From positions 62,001 through 126,000 of the forward strand of contig WAID01000013.1 in the NCBI GenBank assembly GCA_016584495.1: DNA of 64,000 nt, in the 5' to 3' direction. The position numbers were made by a program, and so were the translations under genes. The DNA comes from Celoporthe dispersa. Its lineage: Eukaryota > Ascomycota > Sordariomycetes > Diaporthales > Cryphonectriaceae. A model generated the notes under the pieces. The model was not told the origin of the DNA, did no database searches, and saw only the letters and a program-made list of their open reading frames with translations. Position 1 is the first letter of the stretch. The number at the start of each line of letters is the position of its first letter. Positions 23,244-34,983 of the stretch are shown here, piece by piece.

Positions 23244-25963
23244 ATGTCTCAAATCTCTCCCAAGTCCTGCCTACAGGCTCTTGCCGTTGCATTGCCCTTG
23301 GTCAGCGGGGCGTCTTGTCCCTTCGCTGGACAACAGCAAGCTGGCTCAGCCGTGTCAAGGGCCCACCACACACTGAACCGTCGTACGGATAATTCATCTG
23401 ACGTTCCCTTCGGCACATGTCCAGTCAAGAGCGACGTTGCAGGCGGAGGAACAAGGAGTTGGGATTGGTGGCCATGCGATCTCAATCTCCACGTTCTCCG
23501 TCAGGAAACTGCCGAGTCTAATCCGTATGGTGGTGACTTCGACTATGCATCAGCGTTCGACTCATTGGATTGTACGTCTTCTCCCTCACACACACACACA
23601 CACACACACAGAGGAGCTACTTTAGTAATGATGCGTCTTCCTCAACGCTAACTGCCTTTTCATAGTTGACGCGGTCAAGGCCGACCTGAAGGCTCTGTTA
23701 ACAGAATCACAAGACTGGTGGCCAGCTGACTTCGGAACCTATGGCGGGCTCTTCATCCGCATGGCATGGCATAGCTCTGGAACGTACCGAGCTTTCGATG
23801 GACGCGGGGGCGCAGGCATGGTATGCGGATTTCCTGGCATGCCGCGCGCTTCGGGATGGCTTTATGCTAATGTGGAAACTTCCTATAGGGCCAGCAGCGC
23901 TTTTCTCCTCTGTCTAGCTGGCCTGACAACCAGAATCTAGACAAGGCCCGCCGTCTGATATGGCCAATTAAGCAAAAGTACGGCAGGAAGATCTCGTGGG
24001 GCGACCTGATCGTTCTGGCCGGAAACGTGGCTTTGGAATCCTTTGACTTCCCGACCCTTGGCTATGGCGGCGGCCGCGTCGAAACTTGGCAAGCTGACGA
24101 AGCCATCTATTGGGGATCTGAGACCGAATGGTTTCCCGAAGGCGACGATCAGCGGTACAATGGCAGCACGGATATCTACGGGCGGGCCGACGACCTGGAG
24201 GTACCCCTAGCAAGCACGAACATGGGACTGATTTACGTGGACCCTGTGGGTCCTCACGGCATCCCGGATCCAAAGGCGTCGGCTCTAGACATTCGCACTA
24301 CGTTCACTCGTATGGGGATGGACGACGAAGAGACGGTTGCATTGATCGCTGGCGGACACGCATTTGGTAGGTCCTGGAGAGAGGGCATACCGAGATATCC
24401 ACTAGTCACAGGTTACTGACCAACTTATTCAGGCAAAACACACGGAGCCGCTAGTAGCGACGACTATGTCGGACCCGCGCCAGCAGCTGCGGGTATCGAA
24501 GAACAGCAGCTGGGCTGGGTCAACACTTACAAGTCCGGTGCTGGCCCCGATGCCATAACATCTGGCATAGAGGTTGTCTGGAGCAAGACGCCAACCAAAT
24601 GGGGTAATGACTACCTGCACAGTCTGCTTACAAACACATGGGTGCTCCAGACAGGCCCTGGTGGTGCATGGCAGTGGTACGCGCCGAACGGCACAAGGGA
24701 CTACCCAAGCGCCTTTTCAAACTCAACATTCAACCTGCCGAGAATGATGACTTCTGATCTCGCTTTGAGAGAGGACCCGACATATTACAACATCTCCATG
24801 ACATACCTTAACAACTTCACACTATTTACGGAAAATTTCTCGAAGGCTTGGTAAGTGCCCATTCATATTTCGCCCCTCCGACTCTAAGTTCTATTGCCAT
24901 CTTGGCCAGACCATGAAGCAGGGCTGCTATGGCGTATATGTTGAATGTCATTGACACTTATTCCTTATATCACAGGTTCAAGCTGACTCACCGCGATATG
25001 GGCCCTCTTTCTCGTTACCTGGGACCCGAGGTGCCAGCTGAGAAGTTCATCTGGCAGGACCCTTTGCCCGACTCAAACAGCACCACAATCAGCGACGCCG
25101 ACATCTCGTCTCTGAAGCAGCAGATTCTGGACTCTGGTCTGAGCCGTTCTGCATTGGTTTCCACGGCATGGGCATCAGCATCCACGTTCCGGCATACAGA
25201 CAAGCGAGGCGGTGCCAATGGTGCCCGCATCCGTTTGGAGCCTCAAGTTAGCTGGGCCGTCAACACCGGCGCCGGCACGAACCTGTCAGCGGTCCTCAGC
25301 ACGTTGGAGGCTATTCAGAACTCCTACAACACCGGTTCGAAACAAGTGTCGCTCGCAGACTTGATCGTGCTTGGTGGGAGTGCCGCGGTTGAACAGGCCG
25401 CTCATGATGCCGGCTATGCCAACCTCAGCGTGCCATTCCTCCAGGGCCGGGTAGACGCCACTCAGGCCCAAACCGATGTCAGCACTTTCGGATATTTGAA
25501 CCCCCAGGTTGATGGCTTCCGCAACTATGGCAAAGGAACCGCTCGCGCCAGGACCGAAGCATTCCTGGTTGATCGGGCAAACCTCATCGGCCTGACGCCT
25601 CCAGAACTGACAGTCCTCATCGGGGGCCTGCGGGTCCTGAGTACGAATTATGATGGGTCGAGTCACGGCGTCCTCACGGATTCGCCTGGTCAGCTGACCA
25701 ATGACTTCTTTGTGAATCTCCTCGACATCAAGACGGAGTGGTCCGGTGTTGACGGGGACGAAATTTTTCAAGGAACTGATCGATCGACGGGAGCGAAGAA
25801 GTGGACCGCCACTCGTAATGACCTCATCTTCGGCTCTCATGACGAGCTGCGTGCTCTGTCGGAAGTATATGCAATGGCTGATTCTGGCGAGAAGTTCGTC
25901 CAGGATTTCGTGGCTGCTTGGAACAAGGTGATGAACGCGGACAGGTTTGACGTGGAACAATGA
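23244..25963 (+). CDS. katG2: Secreted bifunctional catalase-peroxidase (KatG)
   Basis: Five exons: 23244-23571, 23666-23820, 23889-24366, 24433-24850 and 24976-25963, giving 788 aa. The ATG at 23244 opens a signal peptide (MSQISPKSCLQALAVALPLV...), so this is the extracellular type of fungal KatG; the gene symbol follows that naming. The N-terminal haem domain has distal R141, W144 and H145 (FIRMAWHSSGTYR), the proximal His about residue 318 (AGGHAFGKTHG), and all members of the Met-Tyr-Trp adduct needed for catalase activity (W144, Y277 in LIYVDPVGP, M303 in RMGM). The C-terminal half is the usual inactive duplicated domain (from THRDMGPLSRYLGP). It removes H2O2 outside the cell; in plant-associated fungi this counters host oxidative bursts. 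The first intron carries a (CA)12 microsatellite. Confidence 0.95.
23587..23610. repeat. (CA)12 microsatellite in katG intron 1
   Basis: Twelve uninterrupted CA units lie 15 bases inside the first katG intron (23572-23665). Repeat length could vary between isolates without altering the protein. Confidence 0.95.
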
Positions 25964-26512
25964 GAGGCTGTGTGCCCGCGCCTGCCTAAGTAGGAGAGAA
26001 ATTCTTGCTCGACCCAGGATTGGGATTTAAGTTTTACACATATTACCCGGAATAGGGGGATAATTAATACATGCTATCTGAGTACAATCAACAAAGTAAG
26101 GTTATTTGCCCTGGAGCCTGTCTCAGTCATCGCTGGAAGGTATATTGGCAATCGAAACTGCCCAGAATGTCTCCGACACTCTTCATGCCTTGAGCCCCGT
26201 TGGTAGCTCACGGCAAGCCCGTCCTGATTCAGGGCAAACAGGCCGAATGGAGAGCTCTTCTCCACCTCTAACCCCACTAATTTCAGTACAAGCTGGCGCG
26301 CCAGAATCCTCCTCAATTCCTTGAAGCGCCTTACTTAAGTGCGAGGTCCGGTGACTCACTAGCTCGTGTGTGTTGGCCATAGCCTCTTTTCCTTCCTTCC
26401 TCCTTTCATTTGGTATTAGCGTGTCCCTCGTTTCAGAGCCCTCGCATACGTTATCAACCTCAACATAAACCCAAATTTTTCCACCTTCTCTAAAAGTCCA
26501 GCAGCAAAAATC
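25964..26512. other. katG-HET spacer
   Basis: No coding evidence. A pyrimidine-rich tract (CTCTTTTCCTTCCTTCC) at ~26385-26410 and the final ~100 bp probably form the promoter and leader of the HET gene. Confidence 0.4.
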
Positions 26513-28724
26513 ATGTCCAGTGATAGCATGCCTACATCAAGTGCGGTACTTCAACAATTTGGATGCAGGCCCACCGGTGACGGCCCAAAGTCCCACCCAC
26601 GAGTCCCAGTGATCAACCTGCCGCATCGCTGGGACAAAAATGGTGTCCTGATACCAGGAATCACTCCGGAAAAATGTCATTTCTGCAACTGGGACGGCGA
26701 GCCTGAGAACTTTTTTCTACCATAGGGGCTCATCATCTGACCGTCCGACGCGCAAGGACTGGGAAGCAGCACCGCGTGACTGCGCCTATTGCCAGCTGTG
26801 CCGAGCGATCTTAGCGGAGGTGGCTGGGATGGAGGGCAAACCCATGGAAGATATGGATTCAATCCAGATGCTTTCATCGGGTTATACACATCTCTCTCTT
26901 GATGGGGTGGAGGGAGACACATACCTTTTTTTCACGCCCTCCGGTCGGCTCACCACACCACATGTGGACAAATACCGATTCACACAACGAGACATGGCGA
27001 ACAGCGCTTCCCTGAGTAAAGAGTCCTGGGAATGGGCTCAATCCCATATCAGAGGCTGCCTACGATCACACAAACTATGCCAAGCACAGAAAGACAGCAC
27101 GTTCCTGCCTCTGCGTCTGATCAACGTTGCACCAGATGGGACAAGCCTGGATGTGCGAATCCAGCCAAGCATGGAAATTCCCCCAGGGTCTGCATATGTA
27201 GCGCTGAGCTACTGCTGGGGTGACTATAGATTCAAATGTATGACAACCAGAACCAACTTGGACAGTCATATGACAAAGATACCGTGGGATTTACTGCCGG
27301 CTACCTTCCAAGATGCCATCAACTTCACGAGAGGCCTCGGGGTGGGCTATTTATGGATTGACAGCTTATGCATAATTCAAGGCGATGAGGAGGACTGGAA
27401 TCATGAGTCCGGCAGGATGTATCACGTCTACAGGAACTCGTTCGTAACCTTAGCGGCGCTCTTTGGTCAAGACCCCACCACGGGGCTTCGAAACACATCC
27501 ATAGAGGGACAGTCAAGGCTACTCACTGAATTACGCCTCGGTGGCGAAACCCACCCACTCTATATACGTTCTGGCCACTACCTTGACGGAGCAACAGGGG
27601 ATCTCTGGGAAGCGTCCTTGGGCAAGCCCCAGAAGTATCCGTTGCTAGGTCGAGCCTGGACTTATCAAGAGCGCATTGTGTCACCTCGAGTTCTCTTCTT
27701 CACCGAGGGCGAGATGGTATTCCAATGCTTCGAAAACCTCGAGTGCGAATGCGGTGAGACGAAGGAATTAAAAAGAAATTGGAAAGCTCGCCATCGGGGT
27801 GTTCCGCTCAAAAAGACCAAAATTGCCGAGATCACTGGGAGGAGTCCTTCAACGGCAGCCCCTGAATATCAGAACGACGAGGAATATCGCAAACAGGCAT
27901 TTCGGAAAATAGAGATGCAGTGGAGGGAGGTTGTCGTGGCAGAGTTCACGGCTCTGAACGTGACTATGCCACAGGACAGACTGCCTGCTCTGGGAGCTAT
28001 CGCCGAACAGTTTCAACAAGTCCGTCAGGGACAAAGATATCTAGCAGGCCTTTGGTCGGGCTCACTGCTTACGGATTTGTGCTGGGAGTGCGTCTCCTCG
28101 CTGTTCACAAAGGCTAAGAAAGCACTCGACAGGCCATTTCGTCTTCCTACGTGGTCATGGGCCTCTTTGCAGAGCCGTATCTACTACAGCTGTGGGTATG
28201 ATGACATGGAGATGATTGAAGTTGCCGAAGTCGTCGAAGCTAAGTGTAGCTATGTCGGAGGAAACCCTTTCGGCGTCCTCGCAAGTAGCACCTTAATCCT
28301 GCGTGGCAAAATGCTCAGGTGCTTGCTTGAATGGGAGGTTCGGCAAGACATCACGGAATGCAAACTCTCTTTTCTTACCGGGGAGCTCTGGACAGGCTTC
28401 AGCATTGTGAATGGAGTCACCTGCGGGTTCGTAATATCCATGGATCACGATCATGATGGATACCAGAGCCTTCCCAATCAGCAGGTTGTTTACGTGTTCG
28501 AGGTCATGAGATATATATATTCACCCGGCGAGCGTCCTTGGAGGACATTCTTAATCCTGCGCCTTGAAGATTGTGACGATCAGGTTTACACGAGGGCAGG
28601 GTGTATGACATATGTGGAAGCAAACATAACCGACGTCGATGGATGGCAGGATGGGCTGTCTAGCGGTCACTTTGAGAGGGTCTTCGAGGAGCAAAGCATA
28701 ACGGAAACGTTTGAACTGCGTTAG
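26513..28724 (+). CDS. HET-domain protein (one frameshift near the start)
   Basis: The HET domain starts near residue 227 (YVALSYCWG) and continues through LWIDSLCIIQGDEEDW and RMYHVYRNSFVTLAAL. HET domains are TIR-like and drive heterokaryon-incompatibility cell death. The first frame (ATG 26513) encodes a zinc-knuckle-like CHFCNW and runs into TAG after ENFF. The downstream frame is open upstream of its first Met and encodes KDWEAAPRDCAYCQLCRAIL, the second CxxC pair typical of the N-terminus of this family. Removing one T from T6 at 26711-26716 joins both into 736 aa without an intron. Hence it is either a disrupted allele or a consensus error. If translation instead began at 26828, the product would be about 630 aa and still hold the whole HET domain. 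Single exon. Confidence 0.8.
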
Positions 28725-30413
28725 AACACGGCCGCTGTGAAGTGAGCTGTCTCCCCACTCAGCTATATCATTTCCGATCAGAGTTACAGTTCAATTCATT
28801 TCAAATTTGTTTAGATTTACCCGCCTACCAAGGTTTATATAGTCGGACAGTCGATCGTATAGGAAGGGAAAATGGTGTCTACTACTTTACCTCGGCATTA
28901 TTCGCGGCTGATCTAGACCTAGTAGACCATCAAAACCGAGAATACAGCCTATGCACTCGTGCCAATCGTGTCGGCCCAAGCCAAGGTTTTAATTTGCTAG
29001 ACATCTTTAGCCTAGGAAGGACGCTGTGTTAACGGCTTCTTCTGTCCAAAATTCTACCTCTGAAACGAAACAAATGCGTACATAACCTCTGCTACAGCAT
29101 ATATTAACCGCTAGCACATTGAGAAACAATACGACATCTCTTCGCTATCTCTCAAGGCTTTCGAAGACCAAGAAGCCCTTGACAGAATTTGACCAACGTT
29201 CAATGCAATAAGATCACGCCTAAGCAGCCTCTGTGTTTCACATACATAAAAGCACTCTTAATCTCTATAGCTCAGGAGAAACGGAAAGTCCAACAATTGT
29301 CAATATTGGAAAACACTGCTGCCCATTAGCTGACACGACATAGCAACATTGGGGGTAAATGCTACTCGCTACAATCTATTGCTATAACTAAAGTAGTATC
29401 GTATTAATAAATCAACGCTCGAGCGCAGCAATTAGGATTCCCTATTAGAGCAACTGTTCTTTGACTAAAGCGAATGATGAGGCGCACTAGCAATAGCGCA
29501 ATATACTTGACATCTAGGTTGTGGGGTTTGCTCCTCCAATCGCTTCATTATACTCGTAGTCTACTCAAGTAAGTTATTAGTTCGACTGAGCAAAATTAAT
29601 GAGATCCACTTGCTTCTTCGCTTTCATGTCAGTCGGTTATTTTTTTTTAAAAAAAAAGAATAGAGAGAGAAAGCGAAAGAAAGAAATAAAATAGAACCTA
29701 CAGTTTCGCATAATCCTCGAATGAGCGTTTGCAGTATGACTGTAAATCTTTTTGCAGCTTGAACCCTTAACTACTTGCTATACAATCAAGCAGAATTCGG
29801 GAAAATGAAATTTCTAAATATTATGGGGCTTCTTTAGCTGAAAGCATGAAATAACCACAACAAGCCAAGCCAGCTAGCATCGTTGTTTTGAAGTGAAACA
29901 AAACGCGGAGATTAAGTCACATAAGCATTCAGAGCTCGCACCTGCAGACGGGATTCAAACGGGGTTTACCCTTTCAAATCATATTAATCAGCTCTTGAAT
30001 CGTCACAAGGGATAACCTAATGTTCATGCTTAAAGTGGTACCTAAAACTGAGGAACGGGGTGGCTTTTTTCATTCCGCCTGGAAACCGTTTCTCCACATA
30101 TCGCCAGATATTACCCGATTCAGCACAAAGTCGCGAGACTGCGAAGTAAACCTGACTATAGTCGCCGCGGCGTGTTTTGAAAGGTTCTCTTCGAATACTT
30201 AAAGCCAAGAATCTAGCTGTTTTCCTGAATTGAATGTATAAAGTGGTCCATTCACTCTTTCTACAAATACTCCCACACTTATGCGCTTACTACTTCATAC
30301 ATCAATTTGTTGCCTCTAAGGAACTGATTTCTGACTCTCGTTTCCTTTTCTCACTACTCAATCTTCACAAGACCATCTGTTGTCCTAGCTTTTCCGATCT
30401 TACTACCGTTAAG
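28725..30413. other. 1.7-kb gene-free stretch
   Basis: AT-rich and without supportable ORFs. It contains a perfect T9A9 palindrome at 29640-29657 followed by a purine-rich run (AGAATAGAGAGAGAAAGCG). The last ~200 bp (CTTTTTCTCACTACTCAATC-type pyrimidine leader) belong to the cutinase promoter. Confidence 0.4.
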
Positions 30414-31482
30414 ATGAAGACTTCCTACGCACTCTCTGTCGCCTCACTTGCAAGCCTGTCAGCTGCCTCCCCGCTTCCTCAGACTTCCTCGTCAACGTCT
30501 TGCACGACCTACGCTCTTCTCTTCGCCCGTGGCACCACCGAGACGGGCACACTCGGTACTGTGGTTGGTCCCGGCCTCGAGAAGTCCGTTGAGTCAGCCC
30601 TTGGTGCCGAACAAGTCACTGTCCAGGTTCGTGTCTTTTCCTTCATAGGGCAAAAACAGCTCAAATTACTGTGCATATGCTAAACTCATCACAAACAGGG
30701 AGTCGCGTACGCAGCCGACGTGGCCGGTATCACCTCGGAAGCATCCGGCTCCGGCCCTGGCTCTGTGGCGATGGCCCAAGATGTCGCGACAATATTATCT
30801 GGCTGTCCAGACACGAAATTGATTCTCACCGGCTACAGCCAGGGAACAATGGTTGTTCATAACGCGGCAACCAAACTCATGAATTCAGGCCAGATTTCAT
30901 CGGTTGTGGCGGCTGTCACTTTTGGCGACCCGTACAAGACCCAACTGCCTGCAGGTATTGCCACGGCTGACTTTCACACCTTCTGCGCCTCTGTAAGTAT
31001 ATTTCATGTCTCTTTCAACTTTAATCATCAGCTCTCGGGAACTCCTATGCTTACATTTCGTGTCTCCGCAGGGCGATGAAGTTTGCGCTTATGGTACGGG
31101 TACTTGCGCCGGCTCAGGCGGGTGTACATCGGCAAGCACAATGGGCCATCTTGGATACGGCGCCGATGTTGACACCGCTGCGTCTTTCATCAAGTCAGCA
31201 GTCGGTGGTAGTACTGTCGGCTCGACGGCTACTGTTAGCTCAGATGCTATAACAACTGCTGCTGCACTCAGTTCTGACGCTGATACAGGATCGTACTCGG
31301 GCTTCGACTTCAGCATTGGACTGAGCTCCCTGCCTACAGAATTAGGGGGCTCAAGCTTCAGCATCCCCACGGCAATTCCCACTCTAGGATCTGGTCTGGA
31401 CTCCAGCTTTAGCATTCCTGCATTCAGCATTCATACTGCTCTACCGACCGGTCTATCTGGGCTTGGCACCGGCGGGCTGTGA
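30414..31482 (+). CDS. Cutinase with extended C-terminal tail
   Basis: Exons 30414-30626, 30699-30992 and 31072-31482 give 305 aa. A signal peptide (MKTSYALSVASLASLSAASP) precedes the cutinase fold. The catalytic Ser118 is in GYSQG, Asp171 in GDEVC and His195 in GHLGYG, with the Cys spacing of the family. It would hydrolyse cutin or related polyesters outside the cell. Typical cutinases end soon after the His helix (~230 aa). This one carries about 95 extra residues: a Ser/Thr/Ala segment, then an imperfect repeat built on SFSIP and LPT (FDFSIGLSSLPT, SSFSIPTAIPTL, SSFSIPAFSIHTALPT) ending SGLGTGGL. The tail lacks the hydrophobic end of a GPI signal, so it may mediate self-association or wall contact. 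Confidence 0.9.
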
Positions 31483-32235
31483 AAGACTCGCTTTCAAGAC
31501 AAGATTCTCGACAACAACTTCTATTCAAGCTTTTATACTACATTTCAAATTTTCCGTATTGAGCAACTTAACAAAGATATCGGAATGGGGATTAGTGGTA
31601 CATATAAGATAGGTTGCTTCTTTCATCACCTGCTTGTAAGGACTGTAAGATATTATCTCAAACCTTGTTTAAGTTAGCTATGAGTCAAATGGAAACATAC
31701 GCATTGCTCAATAACAGTTGAACTTTCCATTTATTTAATCAAAGCCTACCTATGCTATAGAAATCTGCAGCTTGCCAATACCATACACTGCAAAGGCACT
31801 CTTGATAAAGCCAGTACCAAGTAGGTATATTGACTCTTAGATCACAATAATGCCCATATAACATGACTGAACCCTATTTCCATCCCGCATCCAGCCAATT
31901 TTCACGGAGCGCCTAACGGGATAGATTAATTTTCTGGGTAGAAACGAGATCTATAGGCCGCATAATCCCCTTCCCGAACTGAAATGCAGTGCTTTACGCC
32001 AGGGCCATTTGAGACACGACACATATAAGATTTTCTGGATACTGATTCAGACAAATATATACTGATTCGGTGCTAAAGTCCCTAGTACTACAACTAGGCC
32101 CCAATATTTGGCAGTAATATTATTGCTTCCCCTGTTGTAATCTAATATCTTACAGATATCAGATTGATAGCTGTCACGAGCTGGGCCTTCACATTCAGGA
32201 GCTAGGCCCGCTCATTGGCCCACCAAGAAAACCTT
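31483..32235. other. Convergent 3' spacer
   Basis: Region between the cutinase (+) and the C2H2 regulator (-), both ending here. AT-rich, with no ORF of note and no repeat seen. It likely holds both polyadenylation regions. Confidence 0.4.
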
Positions 32236-34386
32236 TTACGCACGATCTGTATTACCTATCTCCAACATGTCTAAACATGTGATGATCATCTTGCCTATAC
32301 GCCGCCCGCTCCTTCTTTGAAACACCTCTTTTGCCCAAGATATAGCTGCCTTAGCGTCGCCGTTCCTCACGCCAACAGCCTGCATCGCGTTTGGTGCCTG
32401 CTTGCGCAGGAGTTGCCACGCAATCAGGAATGCCTTGTAAGCGTACAAAGCGGTCCACGGCGGCTCAGCATCGGGTGAGGTGGTAGCGTCCAGATAGCGC
32501 AGGAACCAGTCAATATGAGGCTGGGTAGCCTCGGCCGTTTTGGTCCCAAATGAGATCTCGCCTGCGGCCGCCAGTTTGGTAGACTCTCTCAGCACCGCAT
32601 CTACGCTCCCCTCAATGATGCCGCAGGTGTGCGAGGGCGACCAAATCTGCAGCTCGATCATTGCAATCTCCCAGGTCGCCTCCTGCATCGCCGACAGTGG
32701 CGAGTTGGTAAGCTCAACCTGGGGGCGGATGAACGGGGCCAGAGCCACAAGTGACGATCTCAGCGGCTCCAGCCTCTCCAAGCTGAGCCTCCCTGTCATC
32801 GCCGACCAGCCGGAGACCTCTCGTGCGCTGGAGAGAAGAAACTGTGCGATGTTGATTGCCCCGTAGGGATCAAATGGCGGGAGTGGGTCGGCATCTGGTG
32901 CGGGCGATAAGAAGTGGCGGACGGCATCTGAGTACTGTATAGAAGTCGAGGAGCGTTGTGTCATGAGCTGAAGATATGCCCAGCCTTCGGCGGAGCTGGC
33001 AGCCCAGCAGTCTGACGGGCAAGGCAACTCGAGTTTGATCTCAAGATGCGATAGTGACCGAGGTATAGACAATAGCTGATACCACAACGCGTCAATCTGG
33101 TGCGCAGCCAAGACTGTTCGTTTTTGAGATTCGATCCTGACGAAGCCTGCCCACATCTCCTGGAGGTCTTTGGCAGAATGCGGACTCAGTCGTGTTTGTT
33201 GTGTAAGCCCGCTAGATCGTGTCAGAGAGATCATCCTAGGATGCATCTTCAGGCCGTATGTCGAGTTTTCTCCGCAGAGATACATCATGGCGCAGATCTC
33301 GAGCAGTAGGTAGGCTTGAACCATCGACATGCCGTCGTTCACATCATCTTCGTGTCCTTCCATGCTGGCGAGCAGAACTCGGGATTGGTGAAAACAGCGT
33401 AGAGACAAACTCGGCCCAGAGCACGCCCCTTCGCCGCAGTCCGGGTCTTCATCGTGCTGATAGCCGAGACTGAGCATGCTCAAGATCAAATAACGAGGGC
33501 TTCCGGTGGCGTCAAATGTTGGGTGGTGAAGAAAAGGGAAAAAAGGTGACACATGGTTGAAGTAAAGATGAAGTCCATGCTCGACCTGTAACGCCGATGG
33601 ACACCACTCATCCTGAAGGAACTGTAGATCCCGTGGCGACAGGCCTTGAGGAAGTGTCTGGTTGGGAATGGCGTTGATATCAGAGAATGTAGTCTTCCAG
33701 GCTGCCGCCGCCGCCGCCGTGGGTAAGTCGAGTTCAAGAAGGCTAAAATCTAGAGCAGGTACCACTGGGCATGCATCTAATTCCATGTCGGTCAAGCACC
33801 TCGTAAGTGAAGGGAGGCGTGCTGACGTAGCCGCTGATGACCGCTGGACACAGTCAACCTCAAAGTTCATATCCCCATCATCGGTGTTAGTATGTTCACC
33901 GGTGGTACCTGTGGATGAATCCGGACTATCGAGCGAGTAGTTGGGTTGGTAACTATGTTCTGGTCCGCCCGAGAGCTGCAGAGGAGGCCAACTCGAACTG
34001 TTCATATCCATATGCATATCGTTAGGCCGTTGCTCTGAGGAAAAGGTGCCGCGGCTCTCTAAGGATGATCCTAGGATCGACGCAACGTCATGGGACCTTT
34101 TCCTCCTGGACCGTCCTGGGATTGCGGCCGGGCTGGGGCGAGATCTCTCTAGAGTCGGCGCCTCATCATGCTCTGGGTGTTTCCTCCTCATGTGACGGGT
34201 GCATAAGTCTCTCCGGGAGAAGGTGGCAGAGCACAGCCCGCAAGAATAGGAGGCCTTCTCCGACGACCGCGTGTGAAGAGTAGTATGGCGTTTGAGATTC
34301 TCATGCCGGGTGAATCGGCTCCGACAGATAAGGCACTGGAAGGGTTGGGTGGTATGCTCGCCTGTGGCGGACACAGCGACAGACAT
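32236..34386 (-). CDS. C2H2 zinc-finger / fungal-specific transcription factor
   Basis: Single exon, 716 aa from the ATG at 34386; the longer frame upstream only opens at a TTG. Two C2H2 fingers lie at residues 18-38 (C18, C21, H34, H38) and 49-70 (C49, C52, H65, H70). The helices read RHENLKRH and RRDLCTRH, very like yeast Adr1, whose second finger helix is RRDLLIRH. Canonical contacts (R at -1, N at 3, R at 6 in finger 1; R at -1, R at 6 in finger 2) predict a GNGGAG-type target. A central fungal_trans-type domain (LHLYFNHVSPFFPFLHHPTF...) follows. The gene lies next to the 2OGD-RidA-aldolase-MFS set, whose two divergent promoters contain palindromes of GGAGGAG, so it is the likely pathway-specific regulator. 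The inference from fingers to site is unproven. Confidence 0.85.
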   Translation of the reverse strand: MSVAVSATGEHTTQPFQCLICRSRFTRHENLKRHTTLHTRSSEKASYSCGLCSATFSRRDLCTRHMRRKHPEHDEAPTLERSRPSPAAIPGRSRRKRSHDVASILGSSLESRGTFSSEQRPNDMHMDMNSSSWPPLQLSGGPEHSYQPNYSLDSPDSSTGTTGEHTNTDDGDMNFEVDCVQRSSAATSARLPSLTRCLTDMELDACPVVPALDFSLLELDLPTAAAAAAWKTTFSDINAIPNQTLPQGLSPRDLQFLQDEWCPSALQVEHGLHLYFNHVSPFFPFLHHPTFDATGSPRYLILSMLSLGYQHDEDPDCGEGACSGPSLSLRCFHQSRVLLASMEGHEDDVNDGMSMVQAYLLLEICAMMYLCGENSTYGLKMHPRMISLTRSSGLTQQTRLSPHSAKDLQEMWAGFVRIESQKRTVLAAHQIDALWYQLLSIPRSLSHLEIKLELPCPSDCWAASSAEGWAYLQLMTQRSSTSIQYSDAVRHFLSPAPDADPLPPFDPYGAINIAQFLLSSAREVSGWSAMTGRLSLERLEPLRSSLVALAPFIRPQVELTNSPLSAMQEATWEIAMIELQIWSPSHTCGIIEGSVDAVLRESTKLAAAGEISFGTKTAEATQPHIDWFLRYLDATTSPDAEPPWTALYAYKAFLIAWQLLRKQAPNAMQAVGVRNGDAKAAISWAKEVFQRRSGRRIGKMIITCLDMLEIGNTDRA

Positions 34387-34983
34387 AGCGGCAGGAACAA
34401 GGCGGGACCATTCAACGGGGCAGGTGATGAAGCTGTATGTGGATAGGGTATTGGTGAGACCGAGACGTTGCAGATCAAGGTTGTTGAAGGTCAAGAGCCG
34501 ACTGCACGGGAGTGAGCACAGTCCCGACTCTCTACCCCATATTCCCCAAATGTCTTATCTGCAGCGCATCCCCACATCCGATCTGCGTGCCCACCAAATA
34601 TCCGACTGTATGATACGGTGGAGCTTTTTTCGCCAAAGACCTACGCGAGTCGTAATAAGGACGTGGAGGGACTATGATTGGAGGATGTTATCCGGGGATA
34701 CACCAGAGAGTGCCGAAAGAGTATGACCTGTCGGGGGGAATCGCCGTGCCATCACTTTACGATTGCGTGAGCAGCCTAGGCTTTTCATTTCGTCATCTAG
34801 CTAGGTCTAAAGGAAGCCCTCATCAACATGCAAAGCACATTGGCTACATCATGCATGACAAAGTTATATATATCTGGCTTTTACTAGCTGGCCCGGCCAG
34901 CCGCCTTTGAGAGTTAATCAAATTAACAACAATAAGGGACACCGGCACTTTTCACCACATTTTCATCGCCAAATCAGCAACTC
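34387..34983. other. Regulator upstream region
   Basis: The promoter of the C2H2 gene (minus strand) followed by the 3' end of the dioxygenase gene. No GGAGGAGCTCCTCC-type palindrome occurs here, which argues against simple autoregulation through that motif. No coding sequence supported. Confidence 0.4.

Noticed and set aside
29640..29657. T9A9 palindrome as a terminator or replication origin
   Set aside because: A simple homopolymer pair in AT-rich spacer; nothing else supports a function.
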